Positions 49,898 to 60,640 of a DNA stretch of 64,000 bases are shown piece by piece (the stretch's first letter is position 1; every line of letters starts with the position of its first letter). A program made the translations under genes and the position numbers. The stretch covers positions 1,426,001 through 1,490,000 of the forward strand of contig NZ_CP011504.1 of assembly GCF_001028665.1 (NCBI RefSeq), in the 5' to 3' direction. The DNA is from Burkholderia pyrrocinia. GTDB taxonomy: Bacteria > Pseudomonadota > Gammaproteobacteria > Burkholderiales > Burkholderiaceae. The notes under the pieces were generated by a model. The model did not search any database. It was not told the DNA's origin and worked only from the letters and a program-made list of their open reading frames with translations.

Positions 49898-51334
49898 TCA
49901 AGCCTGGCTGATGAACTTGTGCGTGAGGTAGTACTCGATGCCCTCGGTGCCGCCTTCCGAGCCGTGACCGCTTTCCTTCATGCCGCCAAACGGCAGTTCG
50001 GTCGACACGATGCGGTACTGGTTGATGCCGATCATCCCGGCTTCGAGACCGTCCGCGACATCAATGGCCGTGCGCGCGCTGCGCGTGAACGCATAGGCGG
50101 AGAGCCCGTACGGCAACCGGTTCGCTTCGGCGAGCCCGTCGGCGAGGGCATCGAAGCGCATCAGCACCGCGATCGGGCCGAACGGTTCTTCATGCATCAC
50201 GCGCGCGTCCTTCGGTACGTCGGCGAGGACCGTGGGTTCGAAGAAATATCCTTCGCCCTCGATGCGCTTTCCGCCGGCGAGGACCCTTGCGCCACGTTCC
50301 ACCGCATCGGCGATGAGTTCTTCCATCTTGGCAAGCTGGCGCGGATTGGCCAGCGGCCCGACCTGCGTGCCGGCATCCATGCCATTCCCGACCTTGAGGG
50401 CCTGGGTGGCGCGCACGAAGTGCCCGACGAACGCGTCGTAGACTTCGCGCTGGATCAGGAAGCGCGTCGACGAGATGCAGACCTGGCCCGTACCGCGAAA
50501 GCGGTTCGCCGCACCGTCGACCGCGGCCTTCTCGACATCCGCGTCGTTGAATACGAGGACGGGCCCGTGGCCGCCCAGCTCCAGCGTGATGGGTTTGACG
50601 CCTTCGGCGGCACGCGCCGACAGCAGGCGGCCGATCGGTACCGAGCCCGTGAACGTCACCTTCCGGATTACCGGGGAAGCGATCAGATGCTTCGACACCT
50701 GGTCGGGCACGCCGAATACGACTTGAAGCACGCCCTTCGGCAAACCGGCGTCGTCCAGTGCACGTGCCAGCGCGAGCGCCGTTGCGGGGCTTTCCTCGCC
50801 GGGTTTGATGATGACGCTGCATCCGGCGGCGAGTGCGGCGGAGAGCTTGCGCGCCGGGGTGATCGCGGGAAAATTCCATGGCGTGAATGCGGCGACGGGC
50901 CCGATCGCCTGTTTTTTCACGAGCTGTTGCACGCCCGGGCGGTTGGATGGCACCACGCGGCCGTCGATACGGCGAGCCTCTTCGGCGAACCATTCGAAAT
51001 AGTCGGCGGCACGCAGGACTTCGTCGCGGCTTTCTGCCAGTGGTTTGCCTTCCTCGAGCGTCATGACGGTAGCGATGTGCTCGGCGCGCTCGCGCATCAG
51101 TTCCGCCGCACGCTTCAGAATGCGCGCGCGCTCGGCAGGCACGGTGTTGCGCCAGACGTCAAAAGCCGGTGCGGTGGCCTGCAGGACGCGATCCAGATCG
51201 GCTGCCGTCGCCAGCGGGACGCGCCCGATCTCGATTTGCGTGGCGGGGTTGATCACCGGCGCCGTTTCGCGTTCGCTCGCACCGATCCATTCGCCGTTGA
51301 TGAAAAGATGAAGCGCGTCGTAACTGATGTCCAT
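49898..51334 (-). CDS. NAD-dependent aldehyde dehydrogenase, succinate-semialdehyde dehydrogenase-like
   Basis: A 478-residue aldehyde dehydrogenase similar in pattern to GabD (FEWFAEEARRIDGRVVPSNRPG; AFTPWNFPAITPARKLSAALAAGCSVIIKPGEESP; LELGGHGPVLVFNDADVEKA; catalytic cysteine in RGTGQVCISSTRFLIQ). Unlike the gabD product at 28481 it lacks the second cysteine two residues on (CIS not CVC). It is the first gene of the operon with the CMD protein and quinone oxidoreductase. The ATG at 51334 has AAAGG about 8 nt upstream. The true substrate is probably a semialdehyde, but this context does not identify it. Confidence 0.86.
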   Translation of the reverse strand: MDISYDALHLFINGEWIGASERETAPVINPATQIEIGRVPLATAADLDRVLQATAPAFDVWRNTVPAERARILKRAAELMRERAEHIATVMTLEEGKPLAESRDEVLRAADYFEWFAEEARRIDGRVVPSNRPGVQQLVKKQAIGPVAAFTPWNFPAITPARKLSAALAAGCSVIIKPGEESPATALALARALDDAGLPKGVLQVVFGVPDQVSKHLIASPVIRKVTFTGSVPIGRLLSARAAEGVKPITLELGGHGPVLVFNDADVEKAAVDGAANRFRGTGQVCISSTRFLIQREVYDAFVGHFVRATQALKVGNGMDAGTQVGPLANPRQLAKMEELIADAVERGARVLAGGKRIEGEGYFFEPTVLADVPKDARVMHEEPFGPIAVLMRFDALADGLAEANRLPYGLSAYAFTRSARTAIDVADGLEAGMIGINQYRIVSTELPFGGMKESGHGSEGGTEGIEYYLTHKFISQA

Positions 51335-51712
51335 GGTAGTAGCCTTTATGGTTAGGATTGCGATTAAATATGTGTTCGCCACGAGCCGGACAGGGGAACC
51401 TGCGCCACGCCGTGTCTGGATGATTCGCCGTGGCGGGCCGAGCTCGGGTTTGATACTTCCGCGTTCTGATTGCCTGACTTCGGGACCCAGTCTAGGCGTG
51501 AAGCGGGCGGCAACTTAGAGGGGCCGGAAAGAATGAATCTTGTCTCGGGAGAGAAAATCCCCCTGCCAGCATGAAAGCACATTGAAAGGATGCGCGAAAA
51601 CGACAGGGGATTGCGCGCTGACTGCACGAAGCAGGCGCGGGCCCTATGATCAACAGGCTCGCGCGGGCCGAAACGCAGCGATTCGGCGATCAATTCAAAA
51701 CCAAGGTGCGTA
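51335..51712. other. 378-bp divergent regulatory region
   Basis: This separates the aldehyde dehydrogenase gene from the divergent LysR gene. It must hold both promoters and the LysR binding sites. I see no clear dyad, and no frame with a ribosome-binding site; part of it (51530-51600) is less G+C-rich. Confidence 0.4.
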
Positions 51713-52648
51713 ATGGACAAGGTTCACACCATGTCGGTGTTTGCGAAGGTGGTCGAGATGGGCAGTTTCACGGCTGTCGCAAACCACCTCGATACGACGG
51801 TCGGCAACATTTCCCGAGCGGTCTCGGTACTCGAGGACAATCTCAACACGCGGTTGCTGCAGCGCTCGACGCGACGGCTCGTCGTCACCGATGCGGGGCG
51901 ACGTTTTTACGAGCGCAGCGTTGCGATCCTCTCGGACATCGAACGGGCAGAAGCGGAAGCGCGCGATGCGCTGCTGGAGCCGCGCGGCGTATTGCGCGTG
52001 CATGCGGTGCCGGGATTAGGCCGTCAACTCGTTTCGCAAGCCGTGCTTGCCTATCGGAACGCATACCCGGAGGTATCGGTCGATCTCATGCTGTCGCAGC
52101 GGATGCCGAACCTGCTCGAAGAGCAACTCGACGTGGCGATCGTGATTGCGCGCACGCTGCCGGACTCGGCGTATGTGAGCCAGAAGATCGGCGTCAGCCA
52201 TTGCATTCTGGCGGCGTCGCCCGATTATCTGGCACATCGTCCGGCTCCCGCGTGTGTGGAAGACCTCGTCGACCACACATGTGTGCTCCTGAGCACGGTC
52301 GATTACGCGCCCGACGAATGGCGTCTGCAAGGCAGGGTCGGCGAGGCGGTGTATCGTCCGGCGGGATCGCACTTCAGCGTCAACGACATGGATGCGATGT
52401 CCACGGTACTGCGCGAGGGCGCGGGGATCGGGCTGATCGCCGCCTTCTCGGCAATCGACGATTTGCGTAAGGGATCGCTCGTTCGCGTGCTGCCTGAATT
52501 CCACACCGCTCAGCGCAACGTCTATGCGGTGTATTCGTCCCGTCAGTTCGTCGACGCGAAGATCAAACGGTTCATCGATGTCCTTAAGTTGCGGGTAGGC
52601 GACCGGTTGGAGGCGTATGCGGAGGAGCTCGCCATCACGGTCGTATGA
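51713..52648 (+). CDS. LysR-family transcriptional regulator
   Basis: A 311-residue LysR protein: winged helix MDKVHTMSVFAKVVEMGSFTAVANHLDTTVGNISRAVSVLEDNLNTRLLQRSTRRLVVTDAGRRFYERSVAIL; effector domain beginning LRVHAVPGLGRQLVSQAVLAYRNAYPEVSVDLMLSQRMPNLLEEQLDVAIVIARTLPDSAYVSQKIG. The ATG at 51713 has AAGG 7 nt upstream. It is transcribed away from the ALDH-CMD-quinone oxidoreductase operon and is its likely regulator. Confidence 0.85.
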   Translation: MDKVHTMSVFAKVVEMGSFTAVANHLDTTVGNISRAVSVLEDNLNTRLLQRSTRRLVVTDAGRRFYERSVAILSDIERAEAEARDALLEPRGVLRVHAVPGLGRQLVSQAVLAYRNAYPEVSVDLMLSQRMPNLLEEQLDVAIVIARTLPDSAYVSQKIGVSHCILAASPDYLAHRPAPACVEDLVDHTCVLLSTVDYAPDEWRLQGRVGEAVYRPAGSHFSVNDMDAMSTVLREGAGIGLIAAFSAIDDLRKGSLVRVLPEFHTAQRNVYAVYSSRQFVDAKIKRFIDVLKLRVGDRLEAYAEELAITVV

Positions 52649-52755
52649 CCCGCCTCACGGTCGGCATGATCGGACAAGTCGAGCGATGACCGGGAACGCG
52701 TTTCTGGCGCCGAACGCGCGCGAGGGTGGCCCATTGATTGCAACTAACGGTCAAG

Positions 52756-52776
52756 CCGTCCGACGTTGACGGACGG
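52756..52776. terminator. hairpin between two convergent LysR genes
   Basis: CCGTCCG, a 7-nt loop, then CGGACGG, placed between the stops at 52648 and 52802. No T run. Possible bidirectional terminator. Confidence 0.4.
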
Positions 52777-52801
52777 TGTGGCGACGCCATCGCCGCACCG
52801 C

Positions 52802-53692
52802 TCAATGCGGACTGTCTTCAGCCCGCAGTGCCCGCAAGAGTTCCCCGGCGGCCTTGCCGAGCCCCGTATGTTTCGGCCGCCGCAAATACACAGGCAGCGG
52901 CAGCCCGTTGCGAATGTTCGCGAACACGAGCGGTGCGAGTTCGCCGTCCGCCACATACCGGTCGATGATCGATTCCGGCAAGTTCGCCCAGCCATGACCG
53001 GCCTTCACGAGCGCGATCGCGGTCGCCATGTCGGTCACCTTCCACGTGCGGGTGCCGATAAGCGGCCGCACGTCGGTGAGCGGCCGCTCCGGATCGGCGA
53101 TCACGATCTGCCGAAACCCCGACAAGCGCTCGATCGCCTCCGGATGCGCGGCTTCGGCAATCGCCGGATGGCCGGGCGCGGCGACCGCGATCAGCGTCTC
53201 GGTCCACAGCGCGTGAATCTGTTCCTGCGGATGAAGATCGAGCCCGCCGTACGCGACGCAAAGATCGACGGCCCCGCGATGCAGCGCGTCGACGATCGCA
53301 TCCTGCGGTGCGGTGACGACGCTGACCGCGAGCGCCGGATATTTCGCGGCGACGGCGGCCAGCGCGCGCGCAATCGGCGCGCCGTCGATTTCGGCCGCGA
53401 GCCCGAGTCGCAGCGTGTCCTCGACACCCTCCGACAAGTGCTGCGCATGCGCACGCAGCGCATGCAGCCGTTCGGCGATCGCGCGCGCGTCGGGCAGCAG
53501 CGCGGCCATCGCGGCGGTCGGCGTCGGCTCGCGCGTGCCGCGGTCGAACAGCACGAGGTCGAGTTCGGCCTCGAGGTTCGCGATCGCCATGCTGACCGCC
53601 GACGGCGTGCGGCCGAGCGCACGCGCGGCCGCCGAGAACGAGCCTTCGTCGATGACGGTCAGCAGCATGTCGATGTGATCGCTGGTCAGCAC
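52802..53692 (-). CDS. LysR-family regulator, AceR-like by position
   Basis: A 296-residue LysR protein (LTSDHIDMLLTVIDEGSFSAAARALGRTPSAVSMAIANLEAELDLVLFDRGTREPTPTAAMAALLPDARAI; effector domain LRLGLAAEIDGAPIARALAAVAAKYPALAVSVVTAPQDAIVDALHRGAVDLCVAYG). The start is a GTG at 53692, strongly supported by AGGAGG 6 nt upstream; no ATG is nearby in frame. It is divergent from a PACE-family efflux gene with 98 bp between, the same arrangement as Acinetobacter aceR-aceI, where the LysR protein activates the pump in response to biocides such as chlorhexidine. That role is inferred from the arrangement. Confidence 0.84.
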   Translation of the reverse strand: MLTSDHIDMLLTVIDEGSFSAAARALGRTPSAVSMAIANLEAELDLVLFDRGTREPTPTAAMAALLPDARAIAERLHALRAHAQHLSEGVEDTLRLGLAAEIDGAPIARALAAVAAKYPALAVSVVTAPQDAIVDALHRGAVDLCVAYGGLDLHPQEQIHALWTETLIAVAAPGHPAIAEAAHPEAIERLSGFRQIVIADPERPLTDVRPLIGTRTWKVTDMATAIALVKAGHGWANLPESIIDRYVADGELAPLVFANIRNGLPLPVYLRRPKHTGLGKAAGELLRALRAEDSPH

Positions 53693-53790
53693 GTGCGGCC
53701 TCCTGTCAGAAAAATTGAAAGGACCTGACTTTGGCGGACAGGGTACCCGCTGCTAGTCTCGCCACCTTGTTCGATTCGAAGGGGATGGTC

Positions 53791-54231
53791 ATGCAAGGCT
53801 GGAAGCGACGCATAGTCTACGTCGTGATGTTCGAGGTGCTCGGCATCCTGATCGCGTCGACGGTGCTCGGCGTGCTGAGCGGCGCGAGCGCCGAAACGAG
53901 CGGCCTGCTGGGCGTGATGATCTCGACGACGGGCGTCACCGTCAATTTCCTGTACAACCTCGCGTTCGAGGCGTGGGAGCGGCGGCGTGCGGCGACGACG
54001 CGCACCGTCGGGCGGCGCGTGCTGCACGCAATCGGGTTCCAGGTCGCGCTCGTGACGTTCCTGATCCCGCTGATCGCGTGGTGGCTCGACGTGTCGCTGG
54101 TGCAGGCGTTCCTGTTCGACGCGGTGCTGATCGTGTTCTTCCCGATCTTCACGTTCGTGTACAACTGGTCGTTCGACAGCGTGTTCGGGTTGCCGGATGC
54201 GGTGACGCGGAAGGCGGCATCGGCTGCGTGA
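53791..54231 (+). CDS. PACE-family (AceI-like) multidrug/biocide efflux transporter
   Basis: A 146-residue inner-membrane protein with four predicted helices in two bacterial transmembrane pair (BTP) repeats: RRIVYVVMFEVLGILIASTVLG...GVTVNFLYNLAFEAWERRR and RRVLHAIGFQVALVTFLIPLIAWWL...VLIVFFPIFTFVYNWSFDSVFG. PACE pumps are proton-driven exporters of chlorhexidine, polyamines and dyes. The start chosen (53791, with AAGGGG 6 nt upstream) puts a glutamate at residue 15 (FEVLG), matching the essential Glu15 of AceI. The ATG two codons earlier sits directly on the ribosome-binding site and is less likely. It is divergent from a LysR gene. Confidence 0.88.
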   Translation: MQGWKRRIVYVVMFEVLGILIASTVLGVLSGASAETSGLLGVMISTTGVTVNFLYNLAFEAWERRRAATTRTVGRRVLHAIGFQVALVTFLIPLIAWWLDVSLVQAFLFDAVLIVFFPIFTFVYNWSFDSVFGLPDAVTRKAASAA

Positions 54232-54296
54232 TGCAGGGGGATGTGAAACGATGCGGATTGCCCGCGCCGTTTCGCTTCCGCAAGAGAGGGGAAGGC

Positions 54297-54318
54297 CGGG
54301 CGGCGCGCATGCCGCCCG
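54297..54318. terminator. hairpin between convergent PACE and hydrolase genes
   Basis: CGGGCGGC-gcgcat-GCCGCCCG, a perfect 8-bp stem a few bases before the end of the minus-strand hydrolase gene. No T run on either strand. Confidence 0.45.
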
Positions 54319-54324
54319 CTCGCG

Positions 54325-55176
54325 TTACGCGGCGACGAACTCGTGCACGTAACGGTTGAACACGGCGGGGCTCGCCGCGTTCATCCCGTGCGATGCGCCG
54401 GCGACGGTCTGCCGTTGCGCATTGCCGATCCACTGCGTCAGCGTATCGACGTTGTTGCGGAACATCTTCGGGCTGCGCTGGCCGTCGATCAGCAGCGTGC
54501 GGCACGCGATGTCGCCGGCCGCGTGCTGCGAGTACGCGGGCAGCGGGTCGCGCAACTGCTTCGGCAGCGTGCTTGCGTTGTCGATCGCCATCGTGCGGAA
54601 ACGCGACGTGCTTTTCTTCCACGCGCCGGGCAGGCTCACGGAATCGACGAACATCTCGAGGCCCGCTTCGACGTCGCCTTGCCCGATCAGGTTCACGGCC
54701 TTCGTGCGCAGCGCGAGCGCGGCGGCCGGCAGCGCGGCTTCGCGCACGCCCTGCTGCTGCAGCGGGCCGCCCGGATCGGCGAGCGTCAGCGTGTCGACGA
54801 GATGCGGATGCTGGCGCGCGACGTTGAACGCGACGCTGCCGCCACGCGAATGGCCGACCAGATGCACGGGGCCGAGATCGAGTGCGTCGATGAATTCGGC
54901 GAGCTCGTCAACGTGGTTCTGCCAGCTGAACTCGCCCTGGATGCCTGCTTCGACGGCCGGCCAGTAATGGCTGAGGCTCGGCGCGATGCAGCGGTAGTGG
55001 GCCGACAGCGACGCGAGCTGCGGATCCCAGTAGCGGTAGTCGCACAGCGAGCCGTGCACGAACACCATCGGCGCGCCGCTGCCCCGCTCGACATACGGCA
55101 GGCTGATGCCTGACGAAAGCGTCGCAAATTGCAGGTCGGGGTTCGCGAGCACGGACGGCTCGATTCGCATGTTCAT
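54325..55176 (-). CDS. alpha/beta-hydrolase
   Basis: A 283-residue alpha/beta-hydrolase. The oxyanion loop VFVHGSLCDYRYWDPQ and the nucleophile elbow VHLVGHSRGGSVAFNVA (catalytic serine in GHSRG) are intact; the histidine near the end (VAGASHGMNAASPAVFNRYVHEFVAA) is the likely base. This layout resembles the epoxide-hydrolase/haloperoxidase-like group, but with serine it is an esterase, lactonase or C-C hydrolase type. Start: ATG at 55176 (MNMRIEPS), weak Shine-Dalgarno sequence. It stands alone. Confidence 0.82.
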   Translation of the reverse strand: MNMRIEPSVLANPDLQFATLSSGISLPYVERGSGAPMVFVHGSLCDYRYWDPQLASLSAHYRCIAPSLSHYWPAVEAGIQGEFSWQNHVDELAEFIDALDLGPVHLVGHSRGGSVAFNVARQHPHLVDTLTLADPGGPLQQQGVREAALPAAALALRTKAVNLIGQGDVEAGLEMFVDSVSLPGAWKKSTSRFRTMAIDNASTLPKQLRDPLPAYSQHAAGDIACRTLLIDGQRSPKMFRNNVDTLTQWIGNAQRQTVAGASHGMNAASPAVFNRYVHEFVAA

Positions 55177-55423
55177 GACTGAAAGACTCAAAGGTGCGTC
55201 AACACGACGCAACTATGCATCACGGCGACCTGCAAGGAAAACGCATAATTTTCATCGCGACGATCAATTTTATTGATGGCTGCGCCGCAAACCCCTGTCG
55301 GAGCGTGGGCATGTGTCGAAGCCTCCAATCATCTGACGATTGGTTTCGGCGTCGAAAGGGCGTGCGGCGGCCTGCGCGCATGCGCAAACGCACCGGAAAA
55401 TGAGGGAAAGCAGGGGCTGCGCG

Positions 55424-55753
55424 TCAACGCACCGCCAACGCAGGCGCAGTCTGAACCTCGACCGGGAGGTCGTTGTCGGCCGCGAACTGCATCGCGAAGT
55501 CGAACGCGTCCGCGCATACGCCGCGCAATTCGTCCGACACGAACAGGCATTTTGCGCCGCCGTCGACGACCGGCATCGCAAGCCGCGACAGCGCGCACGG
55601 ATAGCCGGGCCGCCGTTCCCCGACGAACAGCGTGATGACGCCCGCGAGGCGTTCGGGCCAGTCGCTCGGGCGGAAGGTCTTCCGCGCGCGCGTGACGCCG
55701 CGGATCAGGTGGCCGTGGATGCGGCCGTGTTCGGAGACTTCGATGCGATCCAT
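55424..55753 (-). CDS. DUF3579-family protein
   Basis: A 109-residue soluble protein: MDRIEVSEHGRIHGHLIRGVTRARKTFRPSDWPERLAGVITLFVGERRPGYPCALSRLAMPVVDGGAKCLFVSDELRGVCADAFDFAMQFAADNDLPVEV. I recognise it as the DUF3579 family, which is conserved in beta-proteobacteria with no known function. It starts about 26 bp after the dctD stop on the same strand, so it may be transcribed with dctB-dctD. A GAGG lies 12 nt before the ATG, further than usual; a longer frame exists but overlaps dctD. Confidence 0.72.
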   Translation of the reverse strand: MDRIEVSEHGRIHGHLIRGVTRARKTFRPSDWPERLAGVITLFVGERRPGYPCALSRLAMPVVDGGAKCLFVSDELRGVCADAFDFAMQFAADNDLPVEVQTAPALAVR

Positions 55754-55778
55754 GCTGTTGTGCGTGTCCTCGTTCGCG

Positions 55779-57129
<1,351 letters not shown>

Positions 57130-57140
<11 letters not shown>

Positions 57141-59013
57141 GCTCTGTCCTTTGCAGCGTCGCCGCCGCGAATTCGATACTGAACTGCGCGCCGCCTTCGT
57201 CGCGGTTCGTCGCGGCGATCTTCGCGCCGAACGCCTCGACGATGCGCGACGTGATCGCGAGGCCGAGCCCGAGGCCCTGGCCGCGCGGCTTGGTCGTGAC
57301 GAACGGCTCGAACAGGTGCGGCAGCACCTCGGGCGCGATGCCGGCGCCGCTGTCGGCGATCGTGAAGCGCACGCGGCCGGCTTCGTCCGGCCCGGCCGCT
57401 TCGATGACGATGCGGCGCACGGGCGCGTCGTGCACCGCGTCGAGCGCGTTGCCGAGCAGGTTCACGATCACCTGCTGCAACTGGCTCGATTCGGCCGACA
57501 CCGCCGTGCCGGGCGCGATGTTCACGTCGAGCCGCACGCCTTCGTCGCGGATCCGCGCGTCGTAGATGAGCCGCGCATGCGCGACGGCCTCGTTCAGCGA
57601 CACCGCGACGCGCTCGACGTCGGGCTTGCGCGCGAAGGTCTTCAGCTCGCCGGTGAGCACCGCCATGCTGTCGACGAGCTTGCCGATCCGTTCGAGATTG
57701 GCATACGCCGGCGCCGGCTGGCCGCGCTCGAAGAACGTGCGCGCGTTGTCGCACAGCGTGCGGATCGCGACGAGCGGCTGGTTCAGCTCGTGCGTGAGGC
57801 CGGCGGCCATCTGCCCGAGCACCGCGAGCTTGCCCGCGTGCACGACTTCCTGCTGCGAATCGCGCAGCCGCTGCTCGGTGCGCTCGCGCTCGACGATCTC
57901 GCGCTGCATCTGCTCGTTCGCGGCCGTCAGCGCGGCCGTGCGCTGCGCGACGGTCAGTTCGAGCCGGTCGTTCGCGCGGCGCAGCGCGTCCTGCGCGTTC
58001 AGCCTTGCGACGATCGCGCGGCGGCGCTGGATCGCGTAGCCGGCCAGCAGCGCGGCGATCAGGAACGCGCCCGTGACGAACACGAACGCCGTCTGCTGCT
58101 GGCGCCGCGCGCCCGCGATGTCGAGCAGCACCATCAGCGAATCGCCGGCCTGCGGCGCGGGTCGCGACATCACCAGATAGCGTGTGTTGTGGCCGGCGCG
58201 GCGCGGATCGGGGAACGTGCCGAACCACGCGGCCGCGTTGCGGTCGCCGATGCGGCGGTACGGCAGCGCGTCGACGGTGCGGCCCGCGTATTGCCGCGAC
58301 GCCTGGATGTCGCGCTGCTGCTGCGCGGTGATCGGGCGCAGCGCGGTGAATTTCCATTCGGGTTCGGTCGAGATCACGACAACGCCGTTGCGGTCGACGA
58401 CCATCGCGGCGACGCCCGGCGCGCGCCATGCCGATTCGAGCGAATCGACGCTGATCTTCACGGCGGCGACGCCGATCGGCACGCCGTCGTCGCGCACCGC
58501 GCTGGCGAAGTAGACGCCCGGCACGCCCGTGTTGGTGCCGATGCCGAAGAAGCGGCCGCTGCCGCGCGCGAGCGCGTCCTTGAAGTACGGCCGGTACGAC
58601 ACGTTGGTGCCGACGAAGCTGAGCGTCTCGTTCCAGTTGCTGGCGGCGATCACCTCGCCTTGCAGGTCGATCACGTCGACCGCGCCGCTGCCCGCGTCGC
58701 GGTTCACGGCTTCGAGGTACGTGTTCACCGTGTGCACGAGCTCGGGCGCGTCGTGCGGCGCGGCCTTCAGCATCGCGCGCACGCCGTCCTGCCGCGCGAC
58801 CAGCCCGGGCAGGATCTCGAAGCGGCCGAGCTCGCTCTTCAGGCTCGACGCATACAGGTCGAGCCGGTGCGCGCCGGTTTCCTCGAGCGCGTCGATCGCA
58901 CGTTCCCACGCGAAATCGACGGCCGCGCCCGCCACGCCGACATACAGCACGGCGGCCGACGCCCAGCCCCACCACGGGATTCCCTTGAAGCTCTTCTGCA
59001 CGTTCGCCCTCAT
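57130..59013 (-). CDS. dctB: C4-dicarboxylate-type sensor histidine kinase, DctB-like
   Basis: A 627-residue membrane sensor. A membrane segment near the N-terminus (WWGWASAAVLYVGVAGAAVDFAW) precedes a roughly 260-residue periplasmic double-Cache (PDC) domain, ending before the second membrane helix (QTAFVFVTGAFLIAALLAGYA). The cytoplasmic part has a short coiled coil, the H box GLTHELNQPLVAIRTLC with the phosphorylated histidine, and the ATPase motifs NLLGNALDAVHD, DSGAGI and GQGLGLGLAI. This domain order is that of DctB. Start: ATG at 59013; a TTG four codons earlier lacks better support. It is translationally coupled to dctD. Confidence 0.9.
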
Positions 59014-59116
59014 CGAAGCCCGCAACCGGCCGGCCTGAACGACGCGCGCCGCGCGCCGGCAGAGCCGGCGGCGGCGCGTGCGAAGCGGCCTGCGCGACGA
59101 TGCGCGCGGCGGCGCG

Positions 59117-60481
59117 TCATCCGAAGTGCGCGACCAGGATCAGCGTCACCGTGACGACGATTGCGCCGCCGATGCGCGTCGCGATCTGTGCGAACGGCAT
59201 CAGCTGCATCCGGTTCGCGGCGGTCAGGATCGCGACGTCGCCGGTGCCGCCTTGCCCGCTATGGCAGGCGTTCACGATTGCGGTGTCGATAGGGTACATC
59301 TTCATCAGGCGGCCGACCACGAAACCGGTGCCCATCAGCGTCGCGACGGTCGACACGATGGTCACGACGTTGACGATCGTGAACGCGGCGGTCAGCTTGT
59401 CCCACGGCGTCATCGCAACGCCGATCGCGAACAGCAGCGGATACGTGACGGCGGTCGAGAAGAACTTGTAGACGACGAACGCGCCTTCCTGCAGCGGCGG
59501 CGACACCGCGCGCGCGAGCTTCACGAGCACCGCGAGGAACAGCATCGCGACCGGTGCGGGCAGGCCGAACAGCTTGTGCGCCATCAGGCCGACGAGGTAC
59601 AGCGTGATCGCCGTGATGCCGGCGCCCGCGATGTGCGTGACGTCGACGTGGCCGCGGATTTCTTCGTTTTCCGGCGTCATGTCGCCGGTTTCGCCGACCT
59701 GCAGGCGGCCGTTGCCGGTCAGGTGCGGCAGGCGCTTGCCGAGCATGTCGAGCGCGCCCGACAGGATGATCGCGGTCAGGCTGCCGAGCATCACCGGCGG
59801 CAGCACCATCGCGAACATCTCGCCCTGCGGCAGGTGCATCAGTTCCGAATAGCCGATCGACAGCGGAATCGCGCCTTCGCCGACGCCGCCGGCCATGATC
59901 GGCACGACGATGTACAGCAGCGTGTGGCGCGCGCCGAGGCCGAGCGCGGTGCCGACCGCCGTGCCGACGATCGCCGCGGCAACCGAGCCGGCCGCGAGCG
60001 GGATGAAGATCTTCACGAAGCCCTGGATCAGCACGCGGCGATCCATGCTCAGGATGCTGCCGACGATGATCGACGCGATGAACAGGTACAGGAAGTTGGT
60101 CGACTTCGTGAATTCGACCGTCAGGTTCAGCACCGGCTTCGGCAGCAGGTGGTAGTACGTGAGCGCCGACGGCACGAAGGTCGCGAAGATCGCGGCCGCG
60201 CCGATGTTGCGCAGCAGCGGCAGGCGCTTGCCGAGTTCGGCGCACGTGAAGCCGAAGAACGCGAGCACGGCGATCGCCATCGAGATCTCGCCGGGCACCT
60301 TGCCCGTCACCGCGAAGCCGACGATCAGCCCGAACAGGATCACGTAGACCGGCAGCGGGATGATGCCGATGCGGATTTCCATCAGCTTCCACCAGCCTTC
60401 CGGCCAGAAGCGTGCGCGCGTGGCGGGACCGGCTTCGGCAATCGGCTCGGGATGGGACGGGGTATGGATAGAGGTCTGCAA
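59117..60481 (-). CDS. 2-hydroxycarboxylate transporter (2HCT/CCS family; citrate/malate:Na+ symporter type)
   Basis: A 454-residue secondary transporter with about 11-12 helices. The two GGxG re-entrant loop motifs typical of CitS/CimH/MaeN are present: PIMAGGVGEGAIPLS and ACHSGQGGTGDVAILTAANRM. Family members import citrate, malate or lactate. The start is a TTG at 60481, supported by AGGAG 7 nt upstream (aggagacacgtc); the next ATG is 33 codons further in, beyond the first conserved part. It is upstream of dctBD on the same strand, but its own 5' region has a consensus sigma-54 promoter with two inverted repeats, making it the probable target of DctD. Confidence 0.87.
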   Translation of the reverse strand: MQTSIHTPSHPEPIAEAGPATRARFWPEGWWKLMEIRIGIIPLPVYVILFGLIVGFAVTGKVPGEISMAIAVLAFFGFTCAELGKRLPLLRNIGAAAIFATFVPSALTYYHLLPKPVLNLTVEFTKSTNFLYLFIASIIVGSILSMDRRVLIQGFVKIFIPLAAGSVAAAIVGTAVGTALGLGARHTLLYIVVPIMAGGVGEGAIPLSIGYSELMHLPQGEMFAMVLPPVMLGSLTAIILSGALDMLGKRLPHLTGNGRLQVGETGDMTPENEEIRGHVDVTHIAGAGITAITLYLVGLMAHKLFGLPAPVAMLFLAVLVKLARAVSPPLQEGAFVVYKFFSTAVTYPLLFAIGVAMTPWDKLTAAFTIVNVVTIVSTVATLMGTGFVVGRLMKMYPIDTAIVNACHSGQGGTGDVAILTAANRMQLMPFAQIATRIGGAIVVTVTLILVAHFG

Positions 60482-60542
60482 GACGTGTCTCCTGATGTTG
60501 GAATGCCTGCTTTGCTTCGCGGCATCGTGTGCCGACTATTAC

Positions 60543-60557
60543 GCAACCTCCGTGCCA
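60543..60557 (-). promoter_or_regulatory. sigma-54 promoter of the 2-hydroxycarboxylate transporter gene
   Basis: On the minus strand TGGCACG-gagg-TTGC matches the -24/-12 consensus at every invariant position, 62 bp upstream of the TTG start codon. The predicted start of transcription is near 60532. Confidence 0.8.
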
Positions 60558-60582
60558 AGGCGCAGACCTGTCGGCTTGTTTG

Positions 60583-60595
60583 CAGATCTTTGATT
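60583..60595 (-). promoter_or_regulatory. IHF-like site between promoter and enhancer repeats
   Basis: AATCAAAGATCTG on the minus strand agrees with the IHF consensus WATCAANNNNTTR except for one base in the last three. It is in A+T-rich DNA between the sigma-54 promoter and the inverted repeats, where IHF usually bends DNA. Confidence 0.45.
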
Positions 60596-60640
60596 CATAA
60601 GGGATTTATATCGTCTGCGGAAAGAATGGCACGTAGGCCG

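Noticed and set aside
55213..55423. Plus-strand frame of 69 codons and a small CCAATC/GATTGG hairpin between the hydrolase and DUF3579 genes.
   Set aside because: The frame lacks a ribosome-binding site and looks random; the hairpin is short and not followed by a T run in either direction.
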